This document shows positions 17,676-26,328 of a stretch of DNA of 59,559 nt, in pieces. A program made the position numbers and the translations under genes. The notes under the pieces are model-generated. The model saw only the letters and a list, made by a program, of their open reading frames with translations. It ran no database searches and was not told the DNA's origin. The stretch's first letter is position 1. Each line of letters opens with the position of its first letter. This DNA is from an uncultured Prevotellaceae bacterium (lineage in GTDB: Bacteria; Bacteroidota; Bacteroidia; Bacteroidales; Bacteroidaceae). Where the stretch lies: NCBI GenBank assembly GCA_946407325.1, contig CAMJNN010000001.1:1-59559 (forward strand). Direction: 5' to 3'.

Positions 17676-17754
17676 CAAATGTAGCCATTTTTGTTTTACT
17701 TACTCCATTATTCGGCTGTTTTTTCACTTATTTTAGAAAAAAATGGTATATTTG
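17676..17754. promoter_or_regulatory. Divergent promoters, glycosyltransferase (-) and TIM-barrel protein (+)
   Basis: Minus strand TACATTTG (complement of 17676-17683) lies 25 bp before the glycosyltransferase ATG. Plus strand TATATTTG (17747-17754) lies 35 bp before the ATG at 17789. Both match the -7 element; -33 elements are weak. Confidence 0.5.
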
Positions 17755-17788
17755 CATCAATAACATAACTAATAAATGAAAGACATTT

Positions 17789-18781
17789 ATGAAAGATAAT
17801 TCTATTTCTAGAAGAAACTTCCTGCGTGGTGCTTCTGCTGTGGCTATGGCCAGTGTCTTGCCTGGATCGGTGATGGCTGCTGAGAAGGAGGCTGCTGTGG
17901 CCGATACAACTGCAAAGGCAGCTGCTCGCAAGGGCCCGAAGAGGGGTGTTTCGTTCTATAGCTATTCAGCCGAATTCGGCTTCGAGAAAACCTTGGAAGA
18001 TTGCTTCGAGGATGTGCATGACATGGGTGCTCATGGCATCGAGATCTTGGCCAATGCGCATATTGCCAACTATCCATACCCTACAGAGGAGTGGGTGAAC
18101 AATTGGTGGGCACTGTGCAAAAAGTACGAGATTGAGCCTGTAGAGTATGGCCATTGGTTGGATTGCAGGTTGTATCAGGACCGTTTGCTGGATGTGGATG
18201 AGGCTGTGGATTTCCTGAGTCGTGACTTGCATCTGGCTCATCGTCTGGGGTTCAAGTTCCTGCGTACCAAGATGACGGTGAAGGATGGTCAGTTGGCACC
18301 TATTGACAATTGGCAGGACATCATTCTGAAGGCGTTGCCGTTGGCAGAGCGCCTGGGACTGGTGATGTTGCCTGAAATACATACGCCATCGAGCTTGACG
18401 GAGGGCTTTATCAACGATTATGTGGACTTTATCAAGAAGACGGGTACCAAAAACTTTGGCTTGAACATCGACTTCAGTGTGTTCCGTACAACTCGTGGTC
18501 GTGAAACGCCAGGGCAGACTGCTTATTACAGCAAGCCTGAGGACATTATTCCTCTGCTGCCTTACATCTATTGCTGTCACGCTAAACTGTTCCATATGAG
18601 CGACGATTTCCATGAAACTGAGATCCCATACGAAGAGGTGCTGAAAATCATGATTGACCACAACTGGGACGGCTACCTGCTGAGTGAATATGAGGGTAGC
18701 GACAAGTACGATCAGGGATACGAAGTGGGTCAGACCTTGCGCAAGCAGCACATCATGATGAAGAGAATTTTGGGTGATTAA
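17789..18781 (+). CDS. TIM-barrel protein with Tat signal, probable C-glycoside deglycosidase alpha-like subunit
   Basis: 330 residues. The N-terminus has a classical twin-arginine signal (SRRNFLRG at 7-14, hydrophobic stretch to about residue 30). The remainder is a xylose-isomerase-like TIM barrel with the expected metal quartet: Glu196 (LPEIHTP), Asp228 (LNIDFS), His264 (CCHAK) and Glu300 (LLSEYEG). The next gene, 19 bp downstream, encodes a DUF6379 protein. A TIM-barrel/DUF6379 pair is the layout of C-glycoside deglycosidases, where the barrel carries Mn and the active site and cleaves the C-C bond of 3-oxo-C-glycosides. Export of the alpha subunit is not part of the standard description. 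The oxidoreductase needed to make the 3-oxo substrate is not in this window. Confidence 0.8.
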   Translation: MKDNSISRRNFLRGASAVAMASVLPGSVMAAEKEAAVADTTAKAAARKGPKRGVSFYSYSAEFGFEKTLEDCFEDVHDMGAHGIEILANAHIANYPYPTEEWVNNWWALCKKYEIEPVEYGHWLDCRLYQDRLLDVDEAVDFLSRDLHLAHRLGFKFLRTKMTVKDGQLAPIDNWQDIILKALPLAERLGLVMLPEIHTPSSLTEGFINDYVDFIKKTGTKNFGLNIDFSVFRTTRGRETPGQTAYYSKPEDIIPLLPYIYCCHAKLFHMSDDFHETEIPYEEVLKIMIDHNWDGYLLSEYEGSDKYDQGYEVGQTLRKQHIMMKRILGD

Positions 18782-18800
18782 AAGCGTTGGAGGAAACATT

Positions 18801-19241
18801 ATGGAGAAACAAGTTATACAATCTGTAGGATTTAGGAATATCAGCGAAGGGGGCAAGGTAACTGGCTTCCAGGTGAAGATCCGTCTGCCTTATTACAGAG
18901 GCGTGTTCTTGAGTCAGGTAAAGGTGGGCTCTATCGTGGTGGATGGTGAGGAAATCACCAAAGACCATATTCTGTGGCGTCTGAATGGTGCCGACTATAC
19001 TTGGCAGGAGATGCTGAAGTCGGGTAACGTGCACTGGAATCCTCTGGAACTGGTGACGCTGATCGTGGATAAACCAGGTGGTTTGAAGCAGGGGTATCAC
19101 GACCTGAAATACAGCTATGCGTGCACCCACTCGTATATGCCACCAATCATGGAGGACTTGATGCAACCGGATAAGGAGGAGACTGTGTATCTGGTGGAAT
19201 TTGGTCATATCCACAACACCCGTCGACTGATTATTGTGTAG
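18801..19241 (+). CDS. DUF6379 protein, probable C-glycoside deglycosidase beta-like subunit
   Basis: 146 residues from the ATG at 18801 (an upstream TTG at 18774 overlaps the previous gene). The beta-sandwich-type sequence carries RLPYYRGVFLSQV, SIVVDGEEI and FGHIHNTRRLI, which I read as the DUF6379 family of small subunits that pair with a TIM-barrel alpha subunit in C-glycoside deglycosidases. It has no signal peptide, while its presumed partner has a twin-arginine signal. If the two form a complex, the beta subunit could be carried out of the cytoplasm with the folded alpha subunit, or the complex could be cytosolic. A repeat and terminator follow. Confidence 0.75.
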   Translation: MEKQVIQSVGFRNISEGGKVTGFQVKIRLPYYRGVFLSQVKVGSIVVDGEEITKDHILWRLNGADYTWQEMLKSGNVHWNPLELVTLIVDKPGGLKQGYHDLKYSYACTHSYMPPIMEDLMQPDKEETVYLVEFGHIHNTRRLIIV

Positions 19242-19260
19242 GTCAGAAATTGACTACGTC

Positions 19261-19325
19261 CTATTTCGTCGCGACTCGGCATAGTTCAAGCAAGCTTGAC
19301 TCTGCCCTCGCTGCTTCGAAAAGTG
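19261..19325 (+). repeat. Dispersed repeat copy
   Basis: This stretch contains GGCATAGTTCAAGCAAGC and then GCTTGACTCTGCCCTC followed by CGCTGCTTCG. Positions 19294-19324 match 24413-24443 at 27 of 31 positions, and 19274-19295 match the inverted 6909-6930 at 19 of 22. All copies sit at gene ends. Confidence 0.65.
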
Positions 19326-19337
19326 ATAATAATATGC

Positions 19338-19370
19338 GAAGCTCCTCATTTAGTGGGGAGCTTCCTTTCT
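19338..19370 (+). terminator. Intrinsic terminator after the DUF6379 gene
   Basis: Stem GAAGCTCCTCA (19338-19348) / TGGGGAGCTTC (19354-19364), one G-U pair, 5-nt loop, followed by CTTTCT. It separates the TIM-barrel/DUF6379 pair from the GH30 gene. Confidence 0.65.
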
Positions 19371-19391
19371 AAATCAATCATTTAACAAGTT

Positions 19392-20825
19392 ATGAATAAA
19401 AGGCTGATATTAATAGCGTTGTGCGTTGTGTGTTTTGGCGTATCTGCGCTGGCTCAACAGGTGGTAAGCTACACCACTGACGTTACACGTACATGGGACA
19501 TGACCTTGGGTCAAGCCACACTGGGAACCTCGAAAAGTGGGGTGCCTGAAATACAAATCAACCCTTCGGTGCGCTATCAGGAAATCGATGGATTCGGGGC
19601 TGCTATCACTGGTTCTACGGCTTACAACCTTTCGCTCATGCCTGCTGAGGCAAGACACCAGTTCCTGCAAGAGACCTTTGCTCCTGACAAGTTTGGTTTC
19701 AGCTATGTGAGGGTGAGCATAGGGTGCTCGGACTTCTCGCTGAGCGAATATACCTTGTGCGACGAGCCTGGCATTGAACATTTCGCATTGACGGTGGAGG
19801 AGACCAAGTATGTGATTCCTGCACTGAAGGAGATTTTGGCCATTAATCCTGCGCTGAAGATCATGGGCACGCCTTGGACGTGTCCGAAGTGGATGAAGGT
19901 AAAGGACCTCGATTCGCTTGAGCCTTTCGACTCGTGGACGAGCGGACAACTGAATCCTGCCTACTATGACGATTATGCGCAATATTTCGTGCTGTGGATA
20001 CAGGCGATGCAACAGGCTGGGGTGCCTATCTACTGTGTGACGCCTCAGAACGAGCCGTTGAATCGTGGTAATTCGGCTTCGCTGTTCATGGGTTGGAAAG
20101 AACAACAAGCCTTTGTGAAGCAGGCATTGGGCCCTGCTTTGCGCAAAGCTGCGTTGCCTGTAAAGATATATGCTTTCGATCATAACTACAACTATGACAA
20201 TATGGCTGACCAGCAGCAATATCCTTTGCATATCTACGAAGATGCGGAAGCTGCAAGGTTCTTTGCTGGGGCGGCATATCACAACTATGGGGGCCAACCT
20301 GCTGAATTGTTGCGCATACAGCGTGAGGCGCCTGATAAGGAGTTGGTGTTCAGCGAGGCGAGTATTGGTACGTGGAACAACGGCAGGGACTTGGAGAAGT
20401 CGCTCTTGAGGGATGTAGAACAATTGGGTCTGGCCACCGTAAATGGCTGGTGCAGAGGCTCTGTGGTGTGGAACCTGATGCTGGACAACGATCGTGGTCC
20501 GCATCGTGGTGAAGGGGCTTGTGCCACTTGTTATGGGGTGGTGGACATTGATAATACTGACTACACCACCATTACACGCAACTCGCATTTCTATGCGATG
20601 GCGCACATGAGTGTGGCTGCAAAGCCTGGGGCTTATCGTATTGCGACCAACGAGCATGCTGGTGAGGGACTGACTTATGCAGCTTTCATCAATCCTGACG
20701 GCTCCTACGGTTTGGTGGTGAGCAATCGTGGGGAGGCTCGACAGGTGAATGTAAAACTGAATGGGGACGCTGCTTTTGTGGCTGACTTACCAGAAAAAGC
20801 TGTGGTATCGTATAGGTGGAGATAA
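19392..20825 (+). CDS. GH30-family glycoside hydrolase (exported)
   Basis: 477 residues with a signal peptide cleaved near SALAQQ. The GH30 (beta/alpha)8 barrel signatures are present: IDGFGAAITGS near residue 65, acid/base Glu221 in TPQNEP and nucleophile Glu322 in VFSEASIGTW. A C-terminal beta domain follows. Family activities include glucosylceramidase, beta-1,6-glucanase and beta-xylosidase or xylanase; the subfamily cannot be fixed by eye, though a beta-1,6-glucanase or glucosidase type fits the length. It follows the TIM-barrel/DUF6379 pair on the same strand after a terminator-like hairpin, so it may be functionally linked without being strictly cotranscribed. Confidence 0.9.
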   Translation: MNKRLILIALCVVCFGVSALAQQVVSYTTDVTRTWDMTLGQATLGTSKSGVPEIQINPSVRYQEIDGFGAAITGSTAYNLSLMPAEARHQFLQETFAPDKFGFSYVRVSIGCSDFSLSEYTLCDEPGIEHFALTVEETKYVIPALKEILAINPALKIMGTPWTCPKWMKVKDLDSLEPFDSWTSGQLNPAYYDDYAQYFVLWIQAMQQAGVPIYCVTPQNEPLNRGNSASLFMGWKEQQAFVKQALGPALRKAALPVKIYAFDHNYNYDNMADQQQYPLHIYEDAEAARFFAGAAYHNYGGQPAELLRIQREAPDKELVFSEASIGTWNNGRDLEKSLLRDVEQLGLATVNGWCRGSVVWNLMLDNDRGPHRGEGACATCYGVVDIDNTDYTTITRNSHFYAMAHMSVAAKPGAYRIATNEHAGEGLTYAAFINPDGSYGLVVSNRGEARQVNVKLNGDAAFVADLPEKAVVSYRWR

Positions 20826-20835
20826 TATTTTTTTG

Positions 20836-20843
20836 TATCTTCG
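20836..20843 (+). promoter_or_regulatory. Possible mfd -7 promoter box with a very short leader
   Basis: TATCTTCG (one mismatch to TAnnTTTG) ends 9 bases before the mfd ATG at 20853, which would give an almost leaderless mRNA. No TTG at -33 is evident, so this is tentative. Confidence 0.3.
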
Positions 20844-20852
20844 CACCCTGAA

Positions 20853-23800
20853 ATGAAGATTGATGAACTGCAACAACTGTTGGTGAAGCATCCGCAGGTA
20901 GCGGCCATGAGCCAACTGATTGAACAAGGAAAAGTAAAACACATTTATTGCGGAGGTCTGAAGGCTTCGGCTTCTTCTGTGTATGCCTCTGCCTTAATAG
21001 GAAACACGCATTGTCCCTTTGTGTTTATTTTAGGAGACCTCGAAGAAGCCGGTTATTTTTACCATGATCTTACTCAAATATTGGGCGACGAACAGGTGCT
21101 GTTTTTCCCTTCGTCGTTCCGCAGGGCCATCAAATATGGTCAGAAGGATGCTGCCAACGAGATATTGCGCACTGAGGTGCTGAGCCGTTTACAGAAGAAT
21201 GTGGCCAATCTGTTTGTGGTGACCTATCCTGATGCGCTGGCCGAGAAGGTGATAGCGCGTAAGGAGCTGGATGAGAAGACGCTCAAGATCAGGGTGGGCG
21301 ACCAATTGGATATGAAGTTTGTGACCGACTTGCTGCAGCAATATGGTTTTCAATATACTGATTATGTCTATGAACCAGGACAGTATGCTCAGCGTGGCAG
21401 TATCATCGATGTGTTCTCGTTTTCTTCAGAATATCCTTACCGAATAGACTTCTTTGGCGATGAGGTGGACAGTATCCGTACCTTCGAGATAGAAAGTCAG
21501 CTGTCGAAAGAGAAGAAAGACAGTGTGGTGATTGTACCTGACCTCAGTGCGGGCTTGTCGCGCAAGGGGGATGGGGGTATGGTGTCGTTCCTTGACTTCC
21601 TACAACCTGAGACAATGATGGTGATGCGTGATTTGTTCTGGTTGCGTGAACGCATTCAGCAGGTGCATGATGAAGCCCTTTCTGAACAAGCCGTAAAGGC
21701 GCGAGAGGCGGAAGAGCAGGGGATGCTGGTGCTCGATGGGAAGATTATCGATGGCGAGGACTTTATGCGCAAGGTGTTGCAATACCGCAGGATGGAGATT
21801 GGCGTCAAGCCTACTGGTACGCCTGATGCTTCACTGATGTTTGATACGGATGTGCAACCTATCTTCCACAAGAATTTCGACTTGCTGAGCGAGCGTTTGC
21901 AGCAATATATGCAGGATGGCTATCGTTTGTTTATCTGCAGTGACAGTAAGAAGCAGACGGAGCGTATCAAGGCGATATTCGAAGATAGGGGTGACAACAT
22001 TGAATTTACTGCTGTTGAGAAGACGATTCATGAGGGGTTTGTTGACCATCAGCAACGCATTTGTGTGTTTACCGACCACCAGATATTCGACCGTTTCCAT
22101 AAGTATAATCTGAAGAGTGACAAGGCCCGTAGTGGTAAGATTACACAGAGTCTGAAGGAGCTGAACGAGTTTCAGATGGGTGACTATGTGGTGCATACCG
22201 ATCATGGTGTGGGGCGTTTTGCTGGGTTGGTGCGCATTCCTAATGGCAACACTACACAAGAAGTGATCAAGCTGGTGTATCAGAACGAGGATGTGGTGTT
22301 TGTGTCTATTCATTCGTTGCACAAGGTGTCGAAATACAAGGGCAAGGACGGTGAACCACCCCGACTGAATAAATTGGGCTCTGGGGCTTGGGAACGCATC
22401 AAGGACAGAACCAAGACCAAGATAAAAGACATTGCTCGCGATTTGATAAAATTGTATGCTGCCCGTAGGGATGAAAAGGGTTTCGCCTATAGTCCTGACA
22501 GTTTTATGCAGAAGGAGCTGGAGGCTTCTTTCCTTTACGAGGATACACCTGACCAGAGCAAGGCTACTGCTGATGTGAAGGCCGATATGGAGAGCGATCG
22601 TCCTATGGATCGCTTGGTGTGTGGGGATGTGGGCTTTGGTAAGACGGAGGTGGCTATCAGAGCGGCTTTCAAGGCGGTGAGCGACAACAAGCAGGTGGCT
22701 GTGTTGGTGCCTACTACCGTGTTGGCTTACCAACATTATCAGACATTCAAGGAACGTCTCAAGGATATGCCTTGCAGGGTGGAGTACCTCAGTAGGGCTC
22801 GTTCGGCGAAGGACACCAAGCAGATTATTAAGGACTTGGCAGAGAACAAGGTGAACATTCTGATTGGTACCCACAAGATTTTGGGTAAGGAGGTGAAGTT
22901 TAAGGACCTGGGCTTGCTGATTATCGATGAGGAGCAGAAGTTTGGTGTTAGCACGAAAGAGAAGTTGCGTCAACTGAAGGTGAATGTGGATACCCTCACC
23001 ATGTCGGCCACTCCGATACCCAGAACTTTGCAGTTCTCACTGATGGGGGCACGTGACCTGTCTGTTATTCAGACGCCTCCTCCTAACCGTTATCCTATAC
23101 AGACCGAGGTGCATACCTTCAACGAGGAACTGATAGCTGATGCCATCAATTTCGAGATGAGCCGCAACGGACAGGTCTTCTTTGTCAATAACCACATCTC
23201 TAACTTGGATATGCTGAAGGCTTTGATACTGAAACATATACCTGATTGTCGTGTAGCTATTGGACATGGACAGATGGATCCTGTGGCCTTGGAGGAGATT
23301 ATCCTGGGCTTTGTGAATTACGACTACGATGTGCTGCTTTCTACTACCATCGTGGAGAATGGTATCGATATTCCGAATGCAAACACCATCATCATTAATG
23401 ATGCACAGAACTTCGGATTGTCCGACCTGCACCAGATGCGAGGCAGGGTGGGGCGAAGCAACAAGAAGGCGTTCTGTTATTTGTTGGCTCCTCCGTTATC
23501 GACGCTTACACAGGAGGCACACCGTCGTCTGCAGGCTATCGAGAACTTTGCAGGTTTGGGCAGTGGTATTCATATTGCTATGCAGGATCTTGATATTCGT
23601 GGAGCAGGTAATATGCTGGGTGCCGAACAGAGTGGCTTTATTGCCGATGTGGGTTATGAAACCTATCAGAAGATTCTGGGTGAGGCCGTTCACGAACTCA
23701 AGATGGATGAGTTCAGCGAACTGTTTGCTGAAGAAAACTATAGGAACGAAGCTGACAAGGGTGAGCACTATGTGGATGAGTGCCAGATAGAGAGCGACCT

Positions 23801-24233
23801 TGAATTGCTGTTGCCGGCCAGCTATGTGACGGGTAGCAGCGAACGTATGTTGTTGTATCGTGAGCTCGATAATCTGTCAACTGATAAAGATGTAGAAGAT
23901 TTCAAAATCAAATTGTTAGATAGATTCGGTCCGATACCTCAAGAAACGGAGGAGTTGTTACGCATTGTTCCTCTTCGTAAGTTAGCTGCACGATTGGGTG
24001 TCGAGCGCATCTTCCTGAAAGGTGGTCGAATGACGTTGTTCCTGGTGTCGAATCCTGAGAGTCCTTACTACAAAGGTGCTGTGTTTGGCAAGCTCATCGA
24101 CTATATGATGAAATATACTCGTCGTTGCGAACTCAAAGAGCGCAATGACCATAAGCGTTCGATGCTGGTGAAGGATGTAACAAGTGTGGAGCAGGCGCTC
24201 TACGTTCTTCGAGAAATTTACGCTATGGCTTAA
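20853..24233 (+). CDS. mfd: Transcription-repair coupling factor Mfd
   Basis: 1126 residues, close to the family length. Mfd removes RNA polymerase stalled at DNA lesions and recruits the UvrA-containing repair machinery. The N-terminal UvrB-like region has SFRRAIKYGQ and QYGFQYTDYVYEPGQYAQRG. The RNA-polymerase-interaction (CarD-like) domain starts at GDYVVHTDHGVGRF. The helicase has Walker A GDVGFGKTEVA near residue 590 and DEEQ near 690, and a TRG motif-type segment follows. The C-terminal domain is intact. It starts 27 bp after the GH30 gene. Confidence 0.98.
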   Translation: MKIDELQQLLVKHPQVAAMSQLIEQGKVKHIYCGGLKASASSVYASALIGNTHCPFVFILGDLEEAGYFYHDLTQILGDEQVLFFPSSFRRAIKYGQKDAANEILRTEVLSRLQKNVANLFVVTYPDALAEKVIARKELDEKTLKIRVGDQLDMKFVTDLLQQYGFQYTDYVYEPGQYAQRGSIIDVFSFSSEYPYRIDFFGDEVDSIRTFEIESQLSKEKKDSVVIVPDLSAGLSRKGDGGMVSFLDFLQPETMMVMRDLFWLRERIQQVHDEALSEQAVKAREAEEQGMLVLDGKIIDGEDFMRKVLQYRRMEIGVKPTGTPDASLMFDTDVQPIFHKNFDLLSERLQQYMQDGYRLFICSDSKKQTERIKAIFEDRGDNIEFTAVEKTIHEGFVDHQQRICVFTDHQIFDRFHKYNLKSDKARSGKITQSLKELNEFQMGDYVVHTDHGVGRFAGLVRIPNGNTTQEVIKLVYQNEDVVFVSIHSLHKVSKYKGKDGEPPRLNKLGSGAWERIKDRTKTKIKDIARDLIKLYAARRDEKGFAYSPDSFMQKELEASFLYEDTPDQSKATADVKADMESDRPMDRLVCGDVGFGKTEVAIRAAFKAVSDNKQVAVLVPTTVLAYQHYQTFKERLKDMPCRVEYLSRARSAKDTKQIIKDLAENKVNILIGTHKILGKEVKFKDLGLLIIDEEQKFGVSTKEKLRQLKVNVDTLTMSATPIPRTLQFSLMGARDLSVIQTPPPNRYPIQTEVHTFNEELIADAINFEMSRNGQVFFVNNHISNLDMLKALILKHIPDCRVAIGHGQMDPVALEEIILGFVNYDYDVLLSTTIVENGIDIPNANTIIINDAQNFGLSDLHQMRGRVGRSNKKAFCYLLAPPLSTLTQEAHRRLQAIENFAGLGSGIHIAMQDLDIRGAGNMLGAEQSGFIADVGYETYQKILGEAVHELKMDEFSELFAEENYRNEADKGEHYVDECQIESDLELLLPASYVTGSSERMLLYRELDNLSTDKDVEDFKIKLLDRFGPIPQETEELLRIVPLRKLAARLGVERIFLKGGRMTLFLVSNPESPYYKGAVFGKLIDYMMKYTRRCELKERNDHKRSMLVKDVTSVEQALYVLREIYAMA

Positions 24234-24299
24234 TTACACTTTCTTTTTGATGATAAAACTGTCTGAGTTTCTTTCACTAAAAATCACTCACGTTTTCCT

Positions 24300-24341
24300 A
24301 AAACGCAAAAAAACATAGCGCTCTGCCCTGTTTGCGTTTTT
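24300..24341 (+). terminator. Intrinsic terminator after mfd
   Basis: Perfect 10-bp stem AAAACGCAAA (24300-24309) / TTTGCGTTTT (24331-24340) with one further T. The flanking A-run means it may work for the convergent ygiQ transcript as well. Confidence 0.65.
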
Positions 24342-24412
24342 ATACGGAAAACTTTCCCGATTTTCTATACGCTGCAGAAACATAGGCCAGTTTTATTCAT
24401 CAAAAATCGAAT

Positions 24413-24443
24413 GCTTGACTCTGCCCTCATTGCTCCAAAAAGT
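24413..24443 (+). repeat. Dispersed repeat copy between mfd and ygiQ
   Basis: GCTTGACTCTGCCCTC followed by ATTGCTCCAAAAAGT; 27 of 31 positions agree with 19294-19324. It ends one base before the ygiQ stop codon. Confidence 0.65.
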
Positions 24444-24444
24444 T

Positions 24445-26247
24445 TCAACGCTTTCCGTAGAGTTTGTCGATTAAGTCGGGGCGATGGATGCGACGAAGTT
24501 CGTTGATGATTTCGCGTCGTTGCTCTGGCTGGTACCAGAAGAAGAAAAGGCGCTGAGCCAGTTTCTCGCGTTGCGTGCGAGCGCTGAACACAGGTTCTAA
24601 GGTGTAGGGATGAAATCCAGTGTACCATGTTTCCGTTGATACAGTCATAGGTGTAGGGGTGAAGTCTTGCACCTGTTCCAAATGAAAATCCAACCGTTTT
24701 GTGATTACTGCCAGTTCGGCCATATCTTCCTCCTTACAGCCTGGGTGACTGCTAATGAAATAAGGAATGAGTTGTTGTCGCAGGTTTTCTTGTGTGTTAA
24801 TACGGTCAAATATCTTCTTGAACTCCTCGAACTGCTTGAATGAAGGTTTGCGCATCAAGTAGAGCACATCGTCGCTGGTATGTTCTGGAGCTACCTTAAG
24901 TCGTCCGCTAACATGTTTGGTAATCAATTCTTTAGTATATTGACGATTAGCTTTGTTTATCTCCTCGTTATCATTGCGGTGTAGCAGTAAGTCGTAGCGT
25001 ACACCACTACCAATAAAGCTTCTCTTGATTTCTGGAAGCGCATCTACTGCATGGTAGATATCCAGTAGCGGACGATGGTCGTTGTTCAAGTTCTTGCATA
25101 CTGTGGGGTGGGCACATGAAGGGCGTTTGCACTTCTTGCACAACTCCAAGTTCTTGCCGTGCATGCGATACATATTAGCTGACGGGCCACCCAAGTCGCT
25201 GAGGTATCCTTTGAAATCGGGCATCTGTATCACCTTCTTTACCTCCTTCAAGATGCTTTCCTTACTGCGACTTACGATAAACTTTCCTTGGTGGGCCGAA
25301 ATGGTACAGAAGGCACAACCCCCAAAGCAACCTCTGTGCAGGTTGATGCTGAACTTAATCATGTCGTAGGCAGGTATGCGCTTGCCCTTGTACTTGGGAT
25401 GCGGCAATCGGGTATAGGGCAGGTCGAACGAGTGGTCGAGCTCTGCTTCCGTCATAGGCGGATAGGGTGGGTTTACCACTACAGTCTGTTTACCAGTACG
25501 TTGCAAGATACGCTGGGCAGACCATTTGTTGCTTTCCTCCTCGATATGTCTAAAATTGGCCGCTTCTTTCTTTTTGTCCTTCAGACATTCCTCATGTGAA
25601 TAAAGTACGATGTCAGTATCTTGTGGCTGGATGTCGTTTGTCAGATAAGCAATCTGTGGGGTGTCGGTCAATGGTTCTCCATGCTCAAGTTTGTGAGCAA
25701 CCTCCACCACAGTTTTTTCTCCCATGCCATACATCAACAAGTCGGCCCCACTATCCACCAGGATACTGGGGCGCACGCGGTCCTCCCAATAGTCGTAATG
25801 GGTGAGACGACGCATACTGGCCTCGATGCCCCCTAAGAACACAGGGGTATCAGGAAACAACTGTTTGAGTATTTTGGTATAAACGATGCTGGGGTAATCA
25901 GGGCGCATATCTGTACGACCATCAGGTGTATAGGCGTCTTCATGACGAATGCGTTTGTTGGCTGTGTATTTGTTGACCATACTGTCCATGCATCCCGGAC
26001 TGACACCGAAGAACAAACGAGGCTTGCCCAGTTTCTTAAAGTCGCGCAAGTCGTCTCGCCAGTTGGGCTGTGGCACAATGGCTACCTTTAGTCCTTCAGC
26101 CTCAAGTATTCGACCGATAACAGCTGCCCCAAACGAAGGGTGGTCCACATAAGCGTCACCGCTGAACAGTATCACGTCCAGTTCGTCCCATCCCCTCAGT
26201 TCTACCTCTTTTTTGGTAGTAGGGAGCCAGTCTGTTAAGTTGCTCAT
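24445..26247 (-). CDS. YgiQ-family radical SAM protein
   Basis: 600 residues, full length for the YgiQ group. The N-terminal region has LFSGDAYVDHPSFG and GVSPGCMDSMVNKYTA. The radical-SAM 4Fe-4S motif CxxxCxxC is in HRGCFGGCAFC near residues 312-320. The middle contains LGGPSANMYRM, and a family-typical C-terminal region follows. The reaction of YgiQ proteins is not established. The first 11 codons of this gene also occur, with many silent differences, 81 bp upstream (start at 26328) ahead of a stop codon, so the gene appears to have lost its original coupling to the 110-residue protein gene. Confidence 0.93.
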   Translation of the reverse strand: MSNLTDWLPTTKKEVELRGWDELDVILFSGDAYVDHPSFGAAVIGRILEAEGLKVAIVPQPNWRDDLRDFKKLGKPRLFFGVSPGCMDSMVNKYTANKRIRHEDAYTPDGRTDMRPDYPSIVYTKILKQLFPDTPVFLGGIEASMRRLTHYDYWEDRVRPSILVDSGADLLMYGMGEKTVVEVAHKLEHGEPLTDTPQIAYLTNDIQPQDTDIVLYSHEECLKDKKKEAANFRHIEEESNKWSAQRILQRTGKQTVVVNPPYPPMTEAELDHSFDLPYTRLPHPKYKGKRIPAYDMIKFSINLHRGCFGGCAFCTISAHQGKFIVSRSKESILKEVKKVIQMPDFKGYLSDLGGPSANMYRMHGKNLELCKKCKRPSCAHPTVCKNLNNDHRPLLDIYHAVDALPEIKRSFIGSGVRYDLLLHRNDNEEINKANRQYTKELITKHVSGRLKVAPEHTSDDVLYLMRKPSFKQFEEFKKIFDRINTQENLRQQLIPYFISSHPGCKEEDMAELAVITKRLDFHLEQVQDFTPTPMTVSTETWYTGFHPYTLEPVFSARTQREKLAQRLFFFWYQPEQRREIINELRRIHRPDLIDKLYGKR

Positions 26248-26253
26248 GTGTTA

Positions 26254-26328
26254 TTACTTATGTAAGCAGAGCAAAATAACTTTGCTCTGTTTTTTAGCAG
26301 TAGGGAGCCAATCGGTCAAATTACTCAT
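26254..26328 (-). CDS. 24-codon partial duplicate of the ygiQ start (leader-like ORF)
   Basis: ATG at 26328 opens a frame reading MSNLTDWLPTAKKQ and ending at TAA 26254-26256 after 24 residues. Its first ten residues are identical to the YgiQ N-terminus (MSNLTDWLPT), yet five of these codons differ silently; the 11th residue is Ala instead of Thr. The start overlaps the stop of the upstream 110-residue protein gene as ATGA, the position where ygiQ itself would be expected. It may be a remnant of duplication or recombination, or a leader peptide. Confidence 0.55.
   Translation of the reverse strand: MSNLTDWLPTAKKQSKVILLCLHK
26267..26295 (+). terminator. Terminator-like hairpin inside the ygiQ leader
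   Basis: CAGAGCAAA (26267-26275), loop ATAAC, TTTGCTCTG (26281-26289), then six T on the plus strand. It has the form of a plus-strand terminator although both flanking genes run on the minus strand. On the minus strand the hairpin follows an A-run and lacks a U-tail. Confidence 0.5.

Noticed and set aside
19410..20657. 415-codon minus-strand ORF opposite GH30
   Set aside because: Antisense to an intact GH30 with both catalytic glutamates; Arg/His-rich translation without any recognisable domain.
21831..22973. 380-codon minus-strand ORF opposite mfd
   Set aside because: Antisense to the conserved Mfd helicase region; no motif, no promoter.
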